From contig JALSJL010000015.1 in NCBI GenBank assembly GCA_026989405.1, positions 1 to 34,492 of the forward strand: 34,492 nt of DNA. The letters are read 5' to 3'. Positions 16,458 through 26,225 of this stretch are shown one piece after another (position 1 is the first letter of the stretch; each line of letters begins with the position of its first letter). The translations under genes were made by a program, and so were the position numbers. The notes below the pieces were generated by a model that had not been told where the DNA came from, ran no database searches, and saw nothing but the letters and a program-made list of their open reading frames with translations. This DNA comes from Marinosulfonomonas sp. GTDB lineage: Bacteria; Pseudomonadota; Alphaproteobacteria; Rhodobacterales; Rhodobacteraceae.

Positions 16458-16931
16458 ATGAAACTTTCGACGCGGCAGGATGTGGAAGCACCAATCGAGT
16501 TCGTCTTTGAACGGGCGGCTGATTTCGATGCGCATTTGCGCCAGGCCCTGCGCCGGGGCATCGACGCGCGCCGCACCGATGCCCTGACCACCGTGGACGT
16601 CGGTATGAGCTGGCAGGCCCAGATCCAGTTCCGCGGCAAGCCACGCAAGATCATCGGGCAGCTGTGTGCCCTCGACGGGCCGAACGGGTTTGAAATCCAG
16701 TCCAGTTCGGGGGGCATCGACAGTGTTTTCAGTGTCGAATTTCTGCCTCTGTCGCCGCGGCGCACCCGCATCCGGGCCGGTCTTGATCTGCGCCCGTCGA
16801 CACTTTCGGCCCGGCTGCTCATTCAGTCTCTGAAACTGGGAAAGCATCGCCTGAACGAACGGTTTTCGCACCGGATCGCCCGGTTCGCGGAAGAAACCGA
16901 AGGACGTTTCGCCGTGGCCCAAAACCTGTAG
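16458..16931 (+). CDS. SRPBCC-fold (START/polyketide cyclase-like) protein
   Basis: 157 residues from the ATG at 16458; the track begins at a GTG two codons earlier. The opening KLSTRQDVEAPIEFVFERAADFDAH and the alternating beta-strand pattern with a long C-terminal helix (LLIQSLKLGKHRLNERFSHRIARFAEE) fit the SRPBCC hydrophobic-pocket fold. Ligand unknown. It follows nudC by 10 nt with only a weak ribosome site and is probably co-transcribed. No signal peptide. Confidence 0.82.
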   Translation: MKLSTRQDVEAPIEFVFERAADFDAHLRQALRRGIDARRTDALTTVDVGMSWQAQIQFRGKPRKIIGQLCALDGPNGFEIQSSSGGIDSVFSVEFLPLSPRRTRIRAGLDLRPSTLSARLLIQSLKLGKHRLNERFSHRIARFAEETEGRFAVAQNL

Positions 16932-16975
16932 GGTCAGGCGCCGTTGACCCGGTCGCACGCCTTGTGCGGGCGCGC

Positions 16976-17806
16976 TCAGCGCTGCCGGTTCGCCGGGTAG
17001 ACGCCCAGCAAAGTCATTTCCGAGGTGAAGTAGTCCAGTTCTTCAAGGGCCAGCTTGACGTTGTGGTCATCCGGGTGGCCTTCGATGTCGGCATAGAATT
17101 GCGTGGCCGAAAACGACCCGTCCACCATGTAGCTTTCCAGCTTGGTCATGTTGACGCCGTTGGTGGCAAAGCCACCCGTCGCCTTGTAAAGCGCAGCCGG
17201 AATGTTGCGCACGCGAAACACGAAAGAGGTGATCATCTTGCCGTCGCCGCGGCGGCTCAGGTCCAGTTCTCGCGACATCAGCAGAAAGCGCGTCGTGTTG
17301 TGGGAATGATCCTCGATATGGCGCGCCAGAACATCCAGCCCGTAGATCTCGCCCGCCAGTTCCGATGCCAGGGCCCCCTGCGATCTGTCACCCTGCTGTG
17401 CCACATGCTGCGCCGCGCCCGCGGTGTCGGCGGCAGTTTGCGGGGTGATGTCGTGTTCCTTCAGGAAATCGCGACACTGCCCCAGCAAAACCGTGTGGCT
17501 CAGCGCGGTCCGCACATCGCCGATTGACGTTCCCCGAACGCCCAGCAGGTTGATATGCACCCGCACGAAGGCTTCGTCGACGATATGCAGCCCCGAGGCC
17601 GGCAGCAGCCGGTGAATGTCGGCGACCCGCCCGTAGGTGGTGTTTTCAACCGGCAGCATGGCCAGGTCGGCGTCGCCCCGGCGCACGCATTCGATGACGT
17701 CCTCGAACGTCGCACGCGGGATCGCTTCAAGCTCGGGGCGATAGTCACGGCAGGCCTGGTGTGAATAGGCGCCGGGTTCTCCCTGGAAGGCGATGCGTCC
17801 TGTCAT
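16976..17806 (-). CDS. pheA: Prephenate dehydratase
   Basis: 276 residues, a monofunctional PheA without chorismate mutase. The catalytic domain opens with RIAFQGEPGAYSHQA and includes the catalytic TRF in NTTRFLL. A C-terminal ACT domain (KLESYMVDGSFSATQFYADIEG) should bind phenylalanine for feedback inhibition. It converts prephenate to phenylpyruvate in Phe synthesis. It is divergent from the cytochrome c gene with 116 nt between the starts. Confidence 0.95.
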   Translation of the reverse strand: MTGRIAFQGEPGAYSHQACRDYRPELEAIPRATFEDVIECVRRGDADLAMLPVENTTYGRVADIHRLLPASGLHIVDEAFVRVHINLLGVRGTSIGDVRTALSHTVLLGQCRDFLKEHDITPQTAADTAGAAQHVAQQGDRSQGALASELAGEIYGLDVLARHIEDHSHNTTRFLLMSRELDLSRRGDGKMITSFVFRVRNIPAALYKATGGFATNGVNMTKLESYMVDGSFSATQFYADIEGHPDDHNVKLALEELDYFTSEMTLLGVYPANRQR

Positions 17807-17922
17807 GTGTCTCTTTTACCGGTTTGGGCCAACAAGGGCGTTTGGTCGCGCCTCTTATACCTTGAAACTTGCGCTGGGAAGCGGGTAGATAGCGCGAAAT
17901 TCTCGAGGATATGGAACGCGAC

Positions 17923-18450
17923 ATGTTCGACACAATGACAATGACCAAGATAGGCGGCGCTTTTTTCGGCGCTCTTTTGATCTTTCTGCTGGGGAACTGG
18001 GTTGCCCAGATGATCTATTTCCCCGGTGAGGGGCATGGCGGCGAAGAGCATGTCGCCAAGGCCTATCCGATTGAGGTCGAGGGGGCCGAAGGTGGTCACG
18101 AAGCCGAGGTTGAAGAGGTCGACTTTGGCGCGCTGCTTGCCGCGGCCGATGCAGACAAGGGCGCCAAGGTGTTTTCCAAATGCAAGGCCTGCCACAAGAT
18201 CGAGCCGGGGGTGAATGCCACGGGGCCGTCGCTCTATGGCATCGTTGGCCGCCCGGTCGCGGCGGCAGAAGGTTTTGGCTATTCCGGGGCGCTTTCCGGT
18301 CTGGGCGGCGAATGGACTCCGGAACGGCTGAACGAATTCCTGGCCAACCCGAAGGCGTTCGCGCCAGGCACGAAAATGACGTTCTCGGGACTGAAAAAGA
18401 TCCAGGACCGCGCGAACCTGATTGCCTATCTCGATTCGCTCGACGGCTGA
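17923..18450 (+). CDS. Membrane-anchored cytochrome c (CycM/CycY type)
   Basis: 175 residues from the ATG at 17923; the track start at 17911 is possible. One N-terminal transmembrane helix (about 7-30) acts as an uncleaved anchor. Then an acidic linker (EGAEGGHEAEVEEVDFG) and a class I cytochrome c domain with the haem motif CKACH and the Met ligand in PGTKMTF. This is the layout of Rhodobacter cytochrome c-y and Paracoccus c552, which carry electrons from the bc1 complex to terminal oxidases (and photosynthetic reaction centres where present). No photosynthesis gene is seen here. Ends at a strong terminator. Confidence 0.92.
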   Translation: MFDTMTMTKIGGAFFGALLIFLLGNWVAQMIYFPGEGHGGEEHVAKAYPIEVEGAEGGHEAEVEEVDFGALLAAADADKGAKVFSKCKACHKIEPGVNATGPSLYGIVGRPVAAAEGFGYSGALSGLGGEWTPERLNEFLANPKAFAPGTKMTFSGLKKIQDRANLIAYLDSLDG

Positions 18451-18491
18451 GGCCGCGCGCACGGGCCGATCCGGCACATGACCTGTCGCAG

Positions 18492-18516
18492 GCCGCCCCG
18501 TATCGGGGCGGCTTTT
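18492..18516 (+). terminator. Terminator of the cytochrome c gene
   Basis: GCCGCCCC-GTATC-GGGGCGGC is an 8-bp perfect stem followed directly by TTTT. Confidence 0.88.
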
Positions 18517-18696
18517 CCGGTTCCGGAGGGCAGGCATCCGGCAGATCCGCCCGAGCACGAAAAAATGACCGGTTTTGAATGTGTTCGCCCGGGCATGGGC
18601 CAATCTCCACTTGATTTGCCGCGCGCTGCGCACATACGCTGGCAGCCAACAAAGGCGCGGGCCGCGGGCCTTGCATCACGGATGGAGGATGAAACC

Positions 18697-20604
18697 ATGA
18701 ACAGCCGCAAGATCGATGCAACCGCAAAGACGCAGCGTGCTTCTGCCCTGTCCTGGCGGTGGGTGGTCATGGGGTTTTCCCTGCTGTTCGTCGCGCTGGT
18801 CTGGGCCGCGCAGGCGCGGGCGCAGGAAACCACGGTTTCACACGGGTTCAAACGCTTTGGCGAGTTGAAATACCCGGCCGACATGGCCCACCTCGACTAT
18901 GTGAACCCGGATGCCCCGAAGGGTGGAGAAATCGCGGTCTGGACGCAGGGCACCTTCGACAGTTTCAACTCGTATGCGCGCAAGGGAACGGCGGTCTGGG
19001 GCGCAACGATCGGCATCGAGCGCCTGATGACCAGCACCGCGGATGAGATCGGCTCCAGCTACTGCCTGCTTTGCGAGTCGATTGAATATCCGGAAGATCA
19101 TTCCTGGGTCATTTTCCATCTGCGCGATGACGTCAAGTTCGCCGATGGCACGTCAATGACGGCCGAAGACGTGGCCTTCACCCACAATCTGACCATGGAA
19201 CAGGCGCTGGAGTCCTTCCGCGAAGGGGTCAAGCGCATCATCTCGGGGGTCGAAGTGATCGATCCGCTGACCGTCAAGTTCACTTTCGTGCCGGACAGCC
19301 CGAAGTTCGACCGCATTGACCAGGCCGGCGCGACATCGGTCATGTCAAAGGCGTGGTTCGAAAAGACCGGCCACCGGCTTGATGAAACCAGCGATGAGCC
19401 GTTCATGGGCACCGGCCCCTATGTGCTCGACAGTTTTGAATTCAACGAGCGTGTGATCTACAAGCGCAACCCGGACTACTGGGGGGAAAACCATCCGCTG
19501 AATATCGGACGCAACAACTTCGACACGATCAGGGTCGAATATTTCGCCGACAGCAACGCCGCCTTCGAAGGCTTCAAGGCCGGCGCCTATACATTCCGCA
19601 TTGAAAACTCGTCCAAGCAATGGGCGACCGGTTATGACTTTCCGGCGCTTGAAAAGGGATGGGTGGTGAAGGGCGAACTGCCCGACGGCACCATGGCCTC
19701 GGGTCAGGCATTCATCATCAACCTGCGTCGCGAAAAGTTCCAGGACCCCCGCGTGCGTGAGGCGATTGGCCTGATGTTCAACTTCGAATGGTCGAACGAA
19801 AGCCTGTTCTTCGGGCTGTATGAGCGGATCAATTCCTTCGTTGAAAACAGCTACCTGGAGCCGATGGGGCCGCCGTCTGACGCCGAACTCAAGGTGCTGG
19901 AACCGATCGCCGATCTGCTGCCGCCCGGCGTTCTGGACAGCGAGCCGGTGATGGCGCCGGTGTCGCGCGCCGATCAGGCCTTTGACCGGGCCAATGCCCG
20001 CAAGGCCGGCAAGCTGCTGGACGAAGCGGGCTGGACCGTGGGCGATGACGGCATGCGCCGCAATGCGGCCGGCGAGACGCTGAAGGTAGAGTTCCTGCAA
20101 CGCTCCCCGGCGTTTGACCGGATCGTCAACCCTTACGTCGACAACCTGCGCAAGATTGGCGTCGATGCCAGGCTTGACCGGGTCGATAATGCGCAATGGG
20201 TCGATCGGCGCTATGCCTTCGATTACGATACGGTCAATGACAGCATGGCGCTTGGCTATGAGCCCGGCTCGGGGCTGGCGCAGATGTTGGGCTCGGCCGA
20301 TGCCGACGTGTCGGTGTTCAACTCGCCCGGGCTCAAGAACGAAGCCGTGGACGCGCTGATCGAGGTGATCCGGCGCGCCGAAACCAAGGAAGAGCTGGAC
20401 CCGGCGGTCTCGGCGCTTGACCGCGTGCTGCGCGCCATCCGTTTCTGGGTGCCGCAATGGTACAAGGACGTGCACACCGTGGCCTATTACGACATGTTCG
20501 AATACCCCGAACCGCTGCCGCCTTATGACCTTGGCTACCTCGACTTCTGGTGGGTCAATGCCGACAAGGCCGCGGCGCTCAAGGCCGCCGGCGCCTTTCA
20601 GTAG
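18697..20604 (+). CDS. yejA: YejA-like peptide-binding protein of an ABC importer
   Basis: 635 residues from the ATG at 18697, 8 nt after GGAGG; the track start is in the preceding intergenic region. An N-terminal signal peptide (to about residue 43, ending ARAQ) directs it to the periplasm. The rest is a family 5 solute-binding protein (SBP_bac_5): DYVNPDAPKGG, LRDDVKFADG and RNPDYWGENHP are typical of the YejA branch. In E. coli Yej imports microcin C-type peptides. In Agrobacterium a Yej transporter works with a separate binding protein to recycle muropeptides. It heads the yejABEF operon. Confidence 0.95.
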   Translation: MNSRKIDATAKTQRASALSWRWVVMGFSLLFVALVWAAQARAQETTVSHGFKRFGELKYPADMAHLDYVNPDAPKGGEIAVWTQGTFDSFNSYARKGTAVWGATIGIERLMTSTADEIGSSYCLLCESIEYPEDHSWVIFHLRDDVKFADGTSMTAEDVAFTHNLTMEQALESFREGVKRIISGVEVIDPLTVKFTFVPDSPKFDRIDQAGATSVMSKAWFEKTGHRLDETSDEPFMGTGPYVLDSFEFNERVIYKRNPDYWGENHPLNIGRNNFDTIRVEYFADSNAAFEGFKAGAYTFRIENSSKQWATGYDFPALEKGWVVKGELPDGTMASGQAFIINLRREKFQDPRVREAIGLMFNFEWSNESLFFGLYERINSFVENSYLEPMGPPSDAELKVLEPIADLLPPGVLDSEPVMAPVSRADQAFDRANARKAGKLLDEAGWTVGDDGMRRNAAGETLKVEFLQRSPAFDRIVNPYVDNLRKIGVDARLDRVDNAQWVDRRYAFDYDTVNDSMALGYEPGSGLAQMLGSADADVSVFNSPGLKNEAVDALIEVIRRAETKEELDPAVSALDRVLRAIRFWVPQWYKDVHTVAYYDMFEYPEPLPPYDLGYLDFWWVNADKAAALKAAGAFQ

Positions 20605-20629
20605 CGGCTGAACAGGCAGGTCGCGTCGC

Positions 20630-21727
20630 ATGGGCGCCTATATCGTTCGCAGGCTGCTGCTGATCATCCCCACGCTTCTCGGGATCATGATCATCAACTT
20701 CACCCTGACCCAGTTCGTTCCCGGCGGGCCGGTCGAGCAGATCATCGCCCAGATGCAGGGCGAAGGCGACGTGTTCGAAACCATTGCCGGCGGGGCGACG
20801 GAAACCAGGGGCAACGTGGCGCTCGGTGACAACGCCCTGTCGACGAAATACATCGGCGCTCGCGGCTTGCCGGAAGAATTCATCGCCGAGCTGGAAAAGC
20901 AGTTCGGCTTCGACAAGCCGCCGCTCGAGCGCTTTTTGAACATGATGTGGAACTACATCCGCTTCGATTTCGGCGAAAGCTACTTTCGCTCGGAAAAGGT
21001 GCTTTCGCTGGTCTGGGACAAGCTGCCGGTCTCGATCACGCTGGGGCTGTGGTCCACGCTCATCGCCTATCTGGTGTCGATCCCGCTTGGCATCCGAAAG
21101 GCGGTAAAGGACGGCTCGCGCTTTGACACCTGGACCAGTGCGCTGATCATCGTGGGCTATGCCATTCCGGGGTTCCTGTTTGCGATCCTGCTGCTCGTTC
21201 TGTTTGCCGGCGGCAGCTACTGGCAGATATTCCCGCTGCGCGGCCTGACATCAAGCAACTGGGAAGAATTGTCGTTGCTCGGCAAGGTCGGCGACTATTT
21301 CTGGCACATTACCCTGCCGGTGCTCGCCAGTTCGATATCGGGTTTCGCCACGCTGACCCTGCTCACCAAGAACTCGTTTCTCGACGAGATCAAGAAGCAA
21401 TACGTGATCACGGCGCGCGCCAAGGGCCTGTCCGAGCGTCGCGTGCTTTACGGTCACGTCTTTCGCAACGCCATGCTGATCGTGATTGCGGGATTTCCGG
21501 CCCTTTTCATCGGCATCTTCTTCGGCGGCTCGGTAATCATCGAAACCCTGTTCTCGCTTGACGGGCTGGGCCGGCTCGGGTTTGAGGCAGCGCTGGCGCG
21601 CGACTATCCGATCATCTTCGGCACGTTGTTCTTCTTCGGCCTGATCGGCCTGTTGATCGGTATCCTCAGCGACCTGATGTATGTTTTCGTCGATCCGCGC
21701 ATCGACTTTGACGTCCGAGAAACCTGA
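20630..21727 (+). CDS. yejB: Peptide ABC transporter permease YejB
   Basis: 365 residues with about six membrane helices. The N-terminus [18 protein letters not shown] is typical of DppB/YejB permeases, and an EAA-like loop ([19 protein letters not shown]) contacts the ATPase. The long periplasmic insert between helices 1 and 2 (about 30-130) matches the YejB branch. It starts 25 nt after yejA and shares one base with yejE (TGATG). Confidence 0.95.
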   Translation: MGAYIVRRLLLIIPTLLGIMIINFTLTQFVPGGPVEQIIAQMQGEGDVFETIAGGATETRGNVALGDNALSTKYIGARGLPEEFIAELEKQFGFDKPPLERFLNMMWNYIRFDFGESYFRSEKVLSLVWDKLPVSITLGLWSTLIAYLVSIPLGIRKAVKDGSRFDTWTSALIIVGYAIPGFLFAILLLVLFAGGSYWQIFPLRGLTSSNWEELSLLGKVGDYFWHITLPVLASSISGFATLTLLTKNSFLDEIKKQYVITARAKGLSERRVLYGHVFRNAMLIVIAGFPALFIGIFFGGSVIIETLFSLDGLGRLGFEAALARDYPIIFGTLFFFGLIGLLIGILSDLMYVFVDPRIDFDVRET

Positions 21728-22911
21728 TGGCCGGTTTCCCGGAACATATCCCCACGGAACTGGCCAGGCCGTTGCCCGGGCCGGAGCATCGGCCGGGACG
21801 CCGGGCGCGCCTGTCGCCGCTCAACCAGCGCCGCTGGCGCAATTTCAAGCGTAACCGCCGTGCCCTGTGGTCGCTCTGGATATTTTCGATCCTGTTCGGC
21901 CTGTCGCTCTTTGCCGAGTTCATCGCCAACGACAAGCCGATCCTCGTCAGCTACCGGGGCGAATTGCGGATGCCGATCTTCAGGTTCTACCCGGAAACCG
22001 CCTTCGGCGGCGACTTCAGGACCGAGGCAATCTATCGCGACCCCGAGGTGCAGTGCCTGATCGTGACAGGCGGCCTGCCCGAATGCTGGGATGATCCCGA
22101 GACCCTCATTCGCGACGCGCAGGATGGCGAGGTGGCGGGGCAGGCGATCGAAAAGGGCTGGATGATCTGGCCGCCGATCCGCTCCAGCTACCAGACCCTG
22201 TCCAATGAAGCGGGCGTGGCGCCGGCGCCCCCCTCGCGCGCTCACCTGCTGGGCACCGACGACACCAAGCGCGACGTGCTGGCACGCGTGATCTACGGCT
22301 TCCGCCTGTCGATCATCTTCGCCATTCTCGTCACCGTCTCGACCTCGATCATCGGCATCGCCGCGGGCGCAGTGCAGGGCTATTTCGGCGGCTGGACCGA
22401 CCTGATTTTCCAGCGCGCGCTGGAAATCTGGGGGTCGACCCCTTCGCTTTACGTGATCATCATCCTGTTTGCGATCCTCGAGCGCAGCTTCTGGGTGCTG
22501 GTCTTCGTCACCGTTCTGTTCGGCTGGCCGGCTCTGGTGGGCGTTGTGCGCGCCGAGTTTCTGCGCGCGCGCAACTTCGAATATGTGCGCGCCGCCCGTG
22601 CGCTTGGGGTTTCCAACCGCACGATCATGTTCCGCCACATGCTCCCCAACGCGATGGTGGCCACCGTCACCTTGCTCCCGTTCCTGATCACCGGCGCCAT
22701 CGGCGGGCTTGCCGGGCTTGACTTTCTGGGCTTCGGGCTGCCCTCCTCGGCGCCGTCGCTGGGTGAGCTGACCTTGCAGGCCAAGCAGAACCTGCAGGCC
22801 CCCTGGCTTGGCTTCACCGCGTTTTTCACCTATGCCATCATGCTGTCGCTGCTGGTCTTCATCTTCGAAGGCGTGCGCGACGCGTTCGATCCGCGAAAGA
22901 CATTCCAATGA
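21727..22911 (+). CDS. yejE: Peptide ABC transporter permease YejE
   Basis: 394 residues. A long basic N-terminus (about 1-50) precedes helix 1, followed by a periplasmic insert of about 120 residues and the main membrane core. The EAA-type loop reads RAARALGVSNRTIMFRHMLPN. It forms the inner-membrane channel with YejB. It overlaps yejB by one base and yejF by four, so the three are translationally coupled. Confidence 0.95.
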   Translation: MAGFPEHIPTELARPLPGPEHRPGRRARLSPLNQRRWRNFKRNRRALWSLWIFSILFGLSLFAEFIANDKPILVSYRGELRMPIFRFYPETAFGGDFRTEAIYRDPEVQCLIVTGGLPECWDDPETLIRDAQDGEVAGQAIEKGWMIWPPIRSSYQTLSNEAGVAPAPPSRAHLLGTDDTKRDVLARVIYGFRLSIIFAILVTVSTSIIGIAAGAVQGYFGGWTDLIFQRALEIWGSTPSLYVIIILFAILERSFWVLVFVTVLFGWPALVGVVRAEFLRARNFEYVRAARALGVSNRTIMFRHMLPNAMVATVTLLPFLITGAIGGLAGLDFLGFGLPSSAPSLGELTLQAKQNLQAPWLGFTAFFTYAIMLSLLVFIFEGVRDAFDPRKTFQ

Positions 22912-24494
22912 ACACGGTTCTCGAGGTGAAGAACCTGTCGGTTTCCTTCCGCCAGGACGGCCAGCTGCATCCGGCGGTGCGCCAGGTCTCCTTCACCGTC
23001 GGCAAGGGCGAAACCGTGGCGCTTGTCGGCGAAAGCGGCTCGGGCAAGTCGGTCACGGCCCTGTCCACCGTGTCGCTGCTGGGCGACAGCGCGCGTGTCG
23101 AAGGGTCCGTGACCTACAAGGGCGAAGAGCTCATCGGCGCGCCCGAAAAGCGGCTGATGGCGGTGCGCGGCAACGACATTTCCTTTATCTTCCAGGAACC
23201 GATGACCTCGCTCAACCCGCTGCACACGCTGGAAAAACAGCTGGCCGAAAGCCTGGCGCTGCACCAGGGCATTGCCGGCCCGCAGGCGCGCGGCAAGGTG
23301 ATCGAACTGCTGGAAAAGGTCGGCATCGACCAGCCCGAATCGCGCCTCGGGGCCTATCCGCACCAGCTTTCCGGCGGCCAGCGTCAGCGGGTGATGATCG
23401 CGATGGCGCTGGCCAACGGCCCGGACCTGCTGATCGCGGATGAGCCGACAACGGCGCTCGATGTCACCATCCAGGCGCAAATTCTCGACCTTCTGGCCGA
23501 GCTGAAATCGGCCGAGAACATGTCGATGCTGTTCATCACCCACGACCTTGCCATCGTGCGCCGGATCGCCGACAGGGTCTGCGTCATGCAGGATGGCGAG
23601 ATTGTCGAACAGGGTCCGACCGAGGAAATTTTCACCAACCCGCGCCACCCCTACACCGTGAAGTTGCTCAGTGCCGAATCCGCCGGCGGGCCGGGGCCCG
23701 TGCCCGAAAATGCCCGGGAAATCGTGCGCACCGAGGCCCTGCGCATCTGGTTCCCGATCCAGCGCGGGCTTCTCAAGCGCACGGTCGGCCATGTGAAAGC
23801 GGTGAACGCCGCGACGCTTTCCGTGCACGAGGGGGAAACCCTTGGCATTGTTGGCGAAAGCGGTTCCGGCAAGACCACCCTGGCGCTCGCGATCATGCGC
23901 CTGATCGCCTCGGAAGGGCCGATCGTCTTTCAGGGTCAGGATATCCAGGGCTGGAAATCAAGGCGCCTGCGCCCGCTGCGCCGGCACATGCAGATCGTGT
24001 TTCAGGATCCGTATGGCTCGCTCAGCCCGCGCATGACGTGCGAAGAAGTCATCGCCGAAGGCCTTTCGATCCACGCGATCGACCCGACACGCGACCGGCG
24101 CGAAATGGTCGCCGAGATCATGGAAGAAGTCGGGCTCGACCCGGCCACCATGCACCGCTACCCGCACGAGTTTTCCGGCGGCCAGCGCCAGCGCATCGCC
24201 ATTGCGCGCGCCATGATCTTGCGCCCGCGCCTTGTGGTGCTCGATGAACCCACCTCGGCGCTCGACATGACGGTGCAGGTCCAGATCGTCGACCTCCTGC
24301 GCCAGCTTCAGGCGCGCCACAAGCTGGCCTACCTGTTCATCAGCCACGACCTCAAGGTGGTGCGTGCCCTCAGCCACAGGGTGATGGTCATGAAAAACGG
24401 CGACATCGTTGAGCAGGGCCCCGTCGAGCAGGTCTTTGCAGCCCCGAAATCAGACTATACCCGCACCCTGATGAAGGCCGCTTTCCTCGCCTGA
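22908..24494 (+). CDS. yejF: Peptide ABC transporter double ATPase YejF
   Basis: 528 residues with two complete nucleotide-binding domains in one chain. NBD1: Walker A GESGSGKS (41-48), signature LSGGQRQR (154-161), Walker B LLIADEP. NBD2: Walker A GESGSGKT (316-323), signature FSGGQRQR and Walker B VVLDEP. Both domains look catalytically intact. The fused ATPase is the mark of YejF as against DppD/DppF. Last gene of the operon; convergent with the carboxypeptidase gene. Confidence 0.96.
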   Translation: MNTVLEVKNLSVSFRQDGQLHPAVRQVSFTVGKGETVALVGESGSGKSVTALSTVSLLGDSARVEGSVTYKGEELIGAPEKRLMAVRGNDISFIFQEPMTSLNPLHTLEKQLAESLALHQGIAGPQARGKVIELLEKVGIDQPESRLGAYPHQLSGGQRQRVMIAMALANGPDLLIADEPTTALDVTIQAQILDLLAELKSAENMSMLFITHDLAIVRRIADRVCVMQDGEIVEQGPTEEIFTNPRHPYTVKLLSAESAGGPGPVPENAREIVRTEALRIWFPIQRGLLKRTVGHVKAVNAATLSVHEGETLGIVGESGSGKTTLALAIMRLIASEGPIVFQGQDIQGWKSRRLRPLRRHMQIVFQDPYGSLSPRMTCEEVIAEGLSIHAIDPTRDRREMVAEIMEEVGLDPATMHRYPHEFSGGQRQRIAIARAMILRPRLVVLDEPTSALDMTVQVQIVDLLRQLQARHKLAYLFISHDLKVVRALSHRVMVMKNGDIVEQGPVEQVFAAPKSDYTRTLMKAAFLA

Positions 24495-24510
24495 GCAACC
24501 CGCGGCCCGG

Positions 24511-24543
24511 CTTCATCTTGCCCCAAATACTCCCGCCGGAGGC
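24511..24543. repeat. Rhodobacterales-type intergenic motif
   Basis: CTTCATCTTGCCCCAAATAC followed by TCCCGCCGGAGGC, with a short CTCC/GGAG dyad. I recall very similar strings at many operon ends in Rhodobacteraceae, so this is probably a dispersed REP-like unit. Just after it comes the hairpin CGCCCCCGAACGGGGGCG (24553-24570), with no T-tract on the plus strand. Together they may end the yej transcript. Confidence 0.5.
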
Positions 24544-24578
24544 AAACCTGAACGCCCCCGAACGGGGGCGTGAGGACC

Positions 24579-24601
24579 AAAAAATCGCGCCGCCAGGCGC
24601 G
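24579..24601 (-). terminator. Terminator of the D,D-carboxypeptidase gene
   Basis: On the minus strand CGCGCC-TGGC-GGCGCG is followed by ATTTTTT, a canonical intrinsic terminator 22 nt after the stop codon. Confidence 0.85.
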
Positions 24602-24623
24602 TCATTCCTGTTTCTTGCCCGCG

Positions 24624-26045
24624 TCAGCCGGGCCCGATCGGCGTGCACTGCACGGCGCGCGCTTCCAGCCGCCGGCAGGCAAGTGCCGCCATGTCCTTTG
24701 ACAGCCCGACAAAGTTGGCCTCATAACCACGCCGGCTCTTGACAACCTTGCGCAAGGCTTCATCCAGCGTTCCAAGCTCGTTCAACGCGGTGCGCAACAA
24801 GATGCGCTCTGCTTCGAACCGCGTATTGAAAGAGCCGACGTTGATGCCCCACAAACGGCCGCCCGAGGTTGATATTCTGGTGACGACTTCCGGGGCCTCC
24901 AGTTCCTGCGGCAGGATGTTGGCGTCCATCGCAGCCAGGGTCGTGCTGCCGGGGCGGGCGATCGGCGCAACGCCCGGGTCGACCGACGCCAGGGTCGCTG
25001 TCCGGGGCGCCGTGCCGGCCTCGGCCAGCGCAGTTTCAATATCCTGTGCCATGGCCAGCAACAGCTCTTCGGACAGAACCGGCGCGTTGCCGTCGGGCCG
25101 CGCCATCGGGCGAAGGCTGGTTGTCACGGCACGAACCAGGTTTCTGGTGGGCGCAATGCGTCCGCGGTCCGTGCCATAAGCCGGGCGGGGCGGTTTGTTG
25201 ACTGCGGCACGCTGCGGTGCGCGCCGAAACCCGAGATCCAGCAACTCGGCCACCTTGGCATTTCGCGAAGTTGTCGAAACGCCGCCAAAGACCGTGGCGA
25301 TGATCCTTTTGCTGCCGCGTCGTGCGGAAGCGACAAGGTTGAAGCCCGCCGCGTTCGTATAGCCGGTCTTGATGCCATCGGCGCCGCGGTAACTGCTCAG
25401 AAACCGGCGGTTGGTGTTGGAGACCTTGCGCACGCCGGCATCGGTCGTGATGCGCGAAAACAGGTTGTAATATTCCGGATAGTCGAAAAACAGGTGCCGT
25501 CCGAGCGTTGTCATGTCCCGGGCGGTCGAAAGATGGCCCCGTTCGGTCAGCCCGTTTGCATTCTTGAAGGTCGTGCGCGACATGCCCAGAGCCTTGGCGG
25601 TCCGGTTCATTCGCCGGGCAAAGGCGGCCTCCGAACCCTCGATGGCAATCCCGATGGCGGTTGCCGCATCATTTGCCGATTTCACGGCCGCGGCGCGGAT
25701 CAGATAGCGCAGCTTGATCTTCTGCCCGGCTCTCAGCCCCAGTTTCGATGGCGGCTCATTTGCCGCCTGGCGGGTGATCGTCACAACGCTATCGAGGGAT
25801 ATTTCGCCATTCCGGATGGCTTCGAACGCAATGTAAAGCGTCATCATCTTTGTCAGAGATGCCGGATGCAACCGGGTGTCGGCGTTGCGCGAATGCAGAA
25901 CCTCACCCGTGCGTGCATCGATTACCATCGCGGCATAGGGCGCAGAATGCGCCTTCAGTGGTGGCAACAATGCCAACACAGTCATAGCCAACAAGAATAG
26001 CCCGAAACGGGCAATCTGCCCCAGACGCTTTTCCACGTCGCTCAC
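24624..26045 (-). CDS. D-alanyl-D-alanine carboxypeptidase with SPOR domain
   Basis: 473 residues from a GTG at 26045 (SDVEKRLGQIARFG), chosen because GAGG lies 7-8 nt upstream and the signal peptide then follows correctly (cleavage near KAHSA). The track ATG is 33 codons earlier. Class A low-molecular-weight PBP: catalytic SLTK, then SAN and KTGYT. It should trim the terminal D-Ala from peptidoglycan stem peptides in the periplasm. The C-terminus (GGRLWGINVGSFNTRFEAER...) is a SPOR domain, which binds denuded glycan at the septum. It converges on yejABEF. Two GANTC sites lie upstream. Confidence 0.92.
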   Translation of the reverse strand: MSDVEKRLGQIARFGLFLLAMTVLALLPPLKAHSAPYAAMVIDARTGEVLHSRNADTRLHPASLTKMMTLYIAFEAIRNGEISLDSVVTITRQAANEPPSKLGLRAGQKIKLRYLIRAAAVKSANDAATAIGIAIEGSEAAFARRMNRTAKALGMSRTTFKNANGLTERGHLSTARDMTTLGRHLFFDYPEYYNLFSRITTDAGVRKVSNTNRRFLSSYRGADGIKTGYTNAAGFNLVASARRGSKRIIATVFGGVSTTSRNAKVAELLDLGFRRAPQRAAVNKPPRPAYGTDRGRIAPTRNLVRAVTTSLRPMARPDGNAPVLSEELLLAMAQDIETALAEAGTAPRTATLASVDPGVAPIARPGSTTLAAMDANILPQELEAPEVVTRISTSGGRLWGINVGSFNTRFEAERILLRTALNELGTLDEALRKVVKSRRGYEANFVGLSKDMAALACRRLEARAVQCTPIGPG

Positions 26046-26225
26046 CTTTACTGCCTCATGTGCCGGGATCTTTTGCCCCTGGCATTCGTTTTGTTTGCGC
26101 GACACTAGCACAGGCGTCTGAATCGGAAAATACCCAAATTTCAATAAGATTCCCGATGATCTGAATGTCGCCTATCTACATATGGTATCCGGGTGGCTCC
26201 GCCATACAAGATGCGACGAGCGCAA

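Noticed and set aside
21604-22908. 434-residue minus-strand ORF
   Set aside because: Antisense shadow of yejE.
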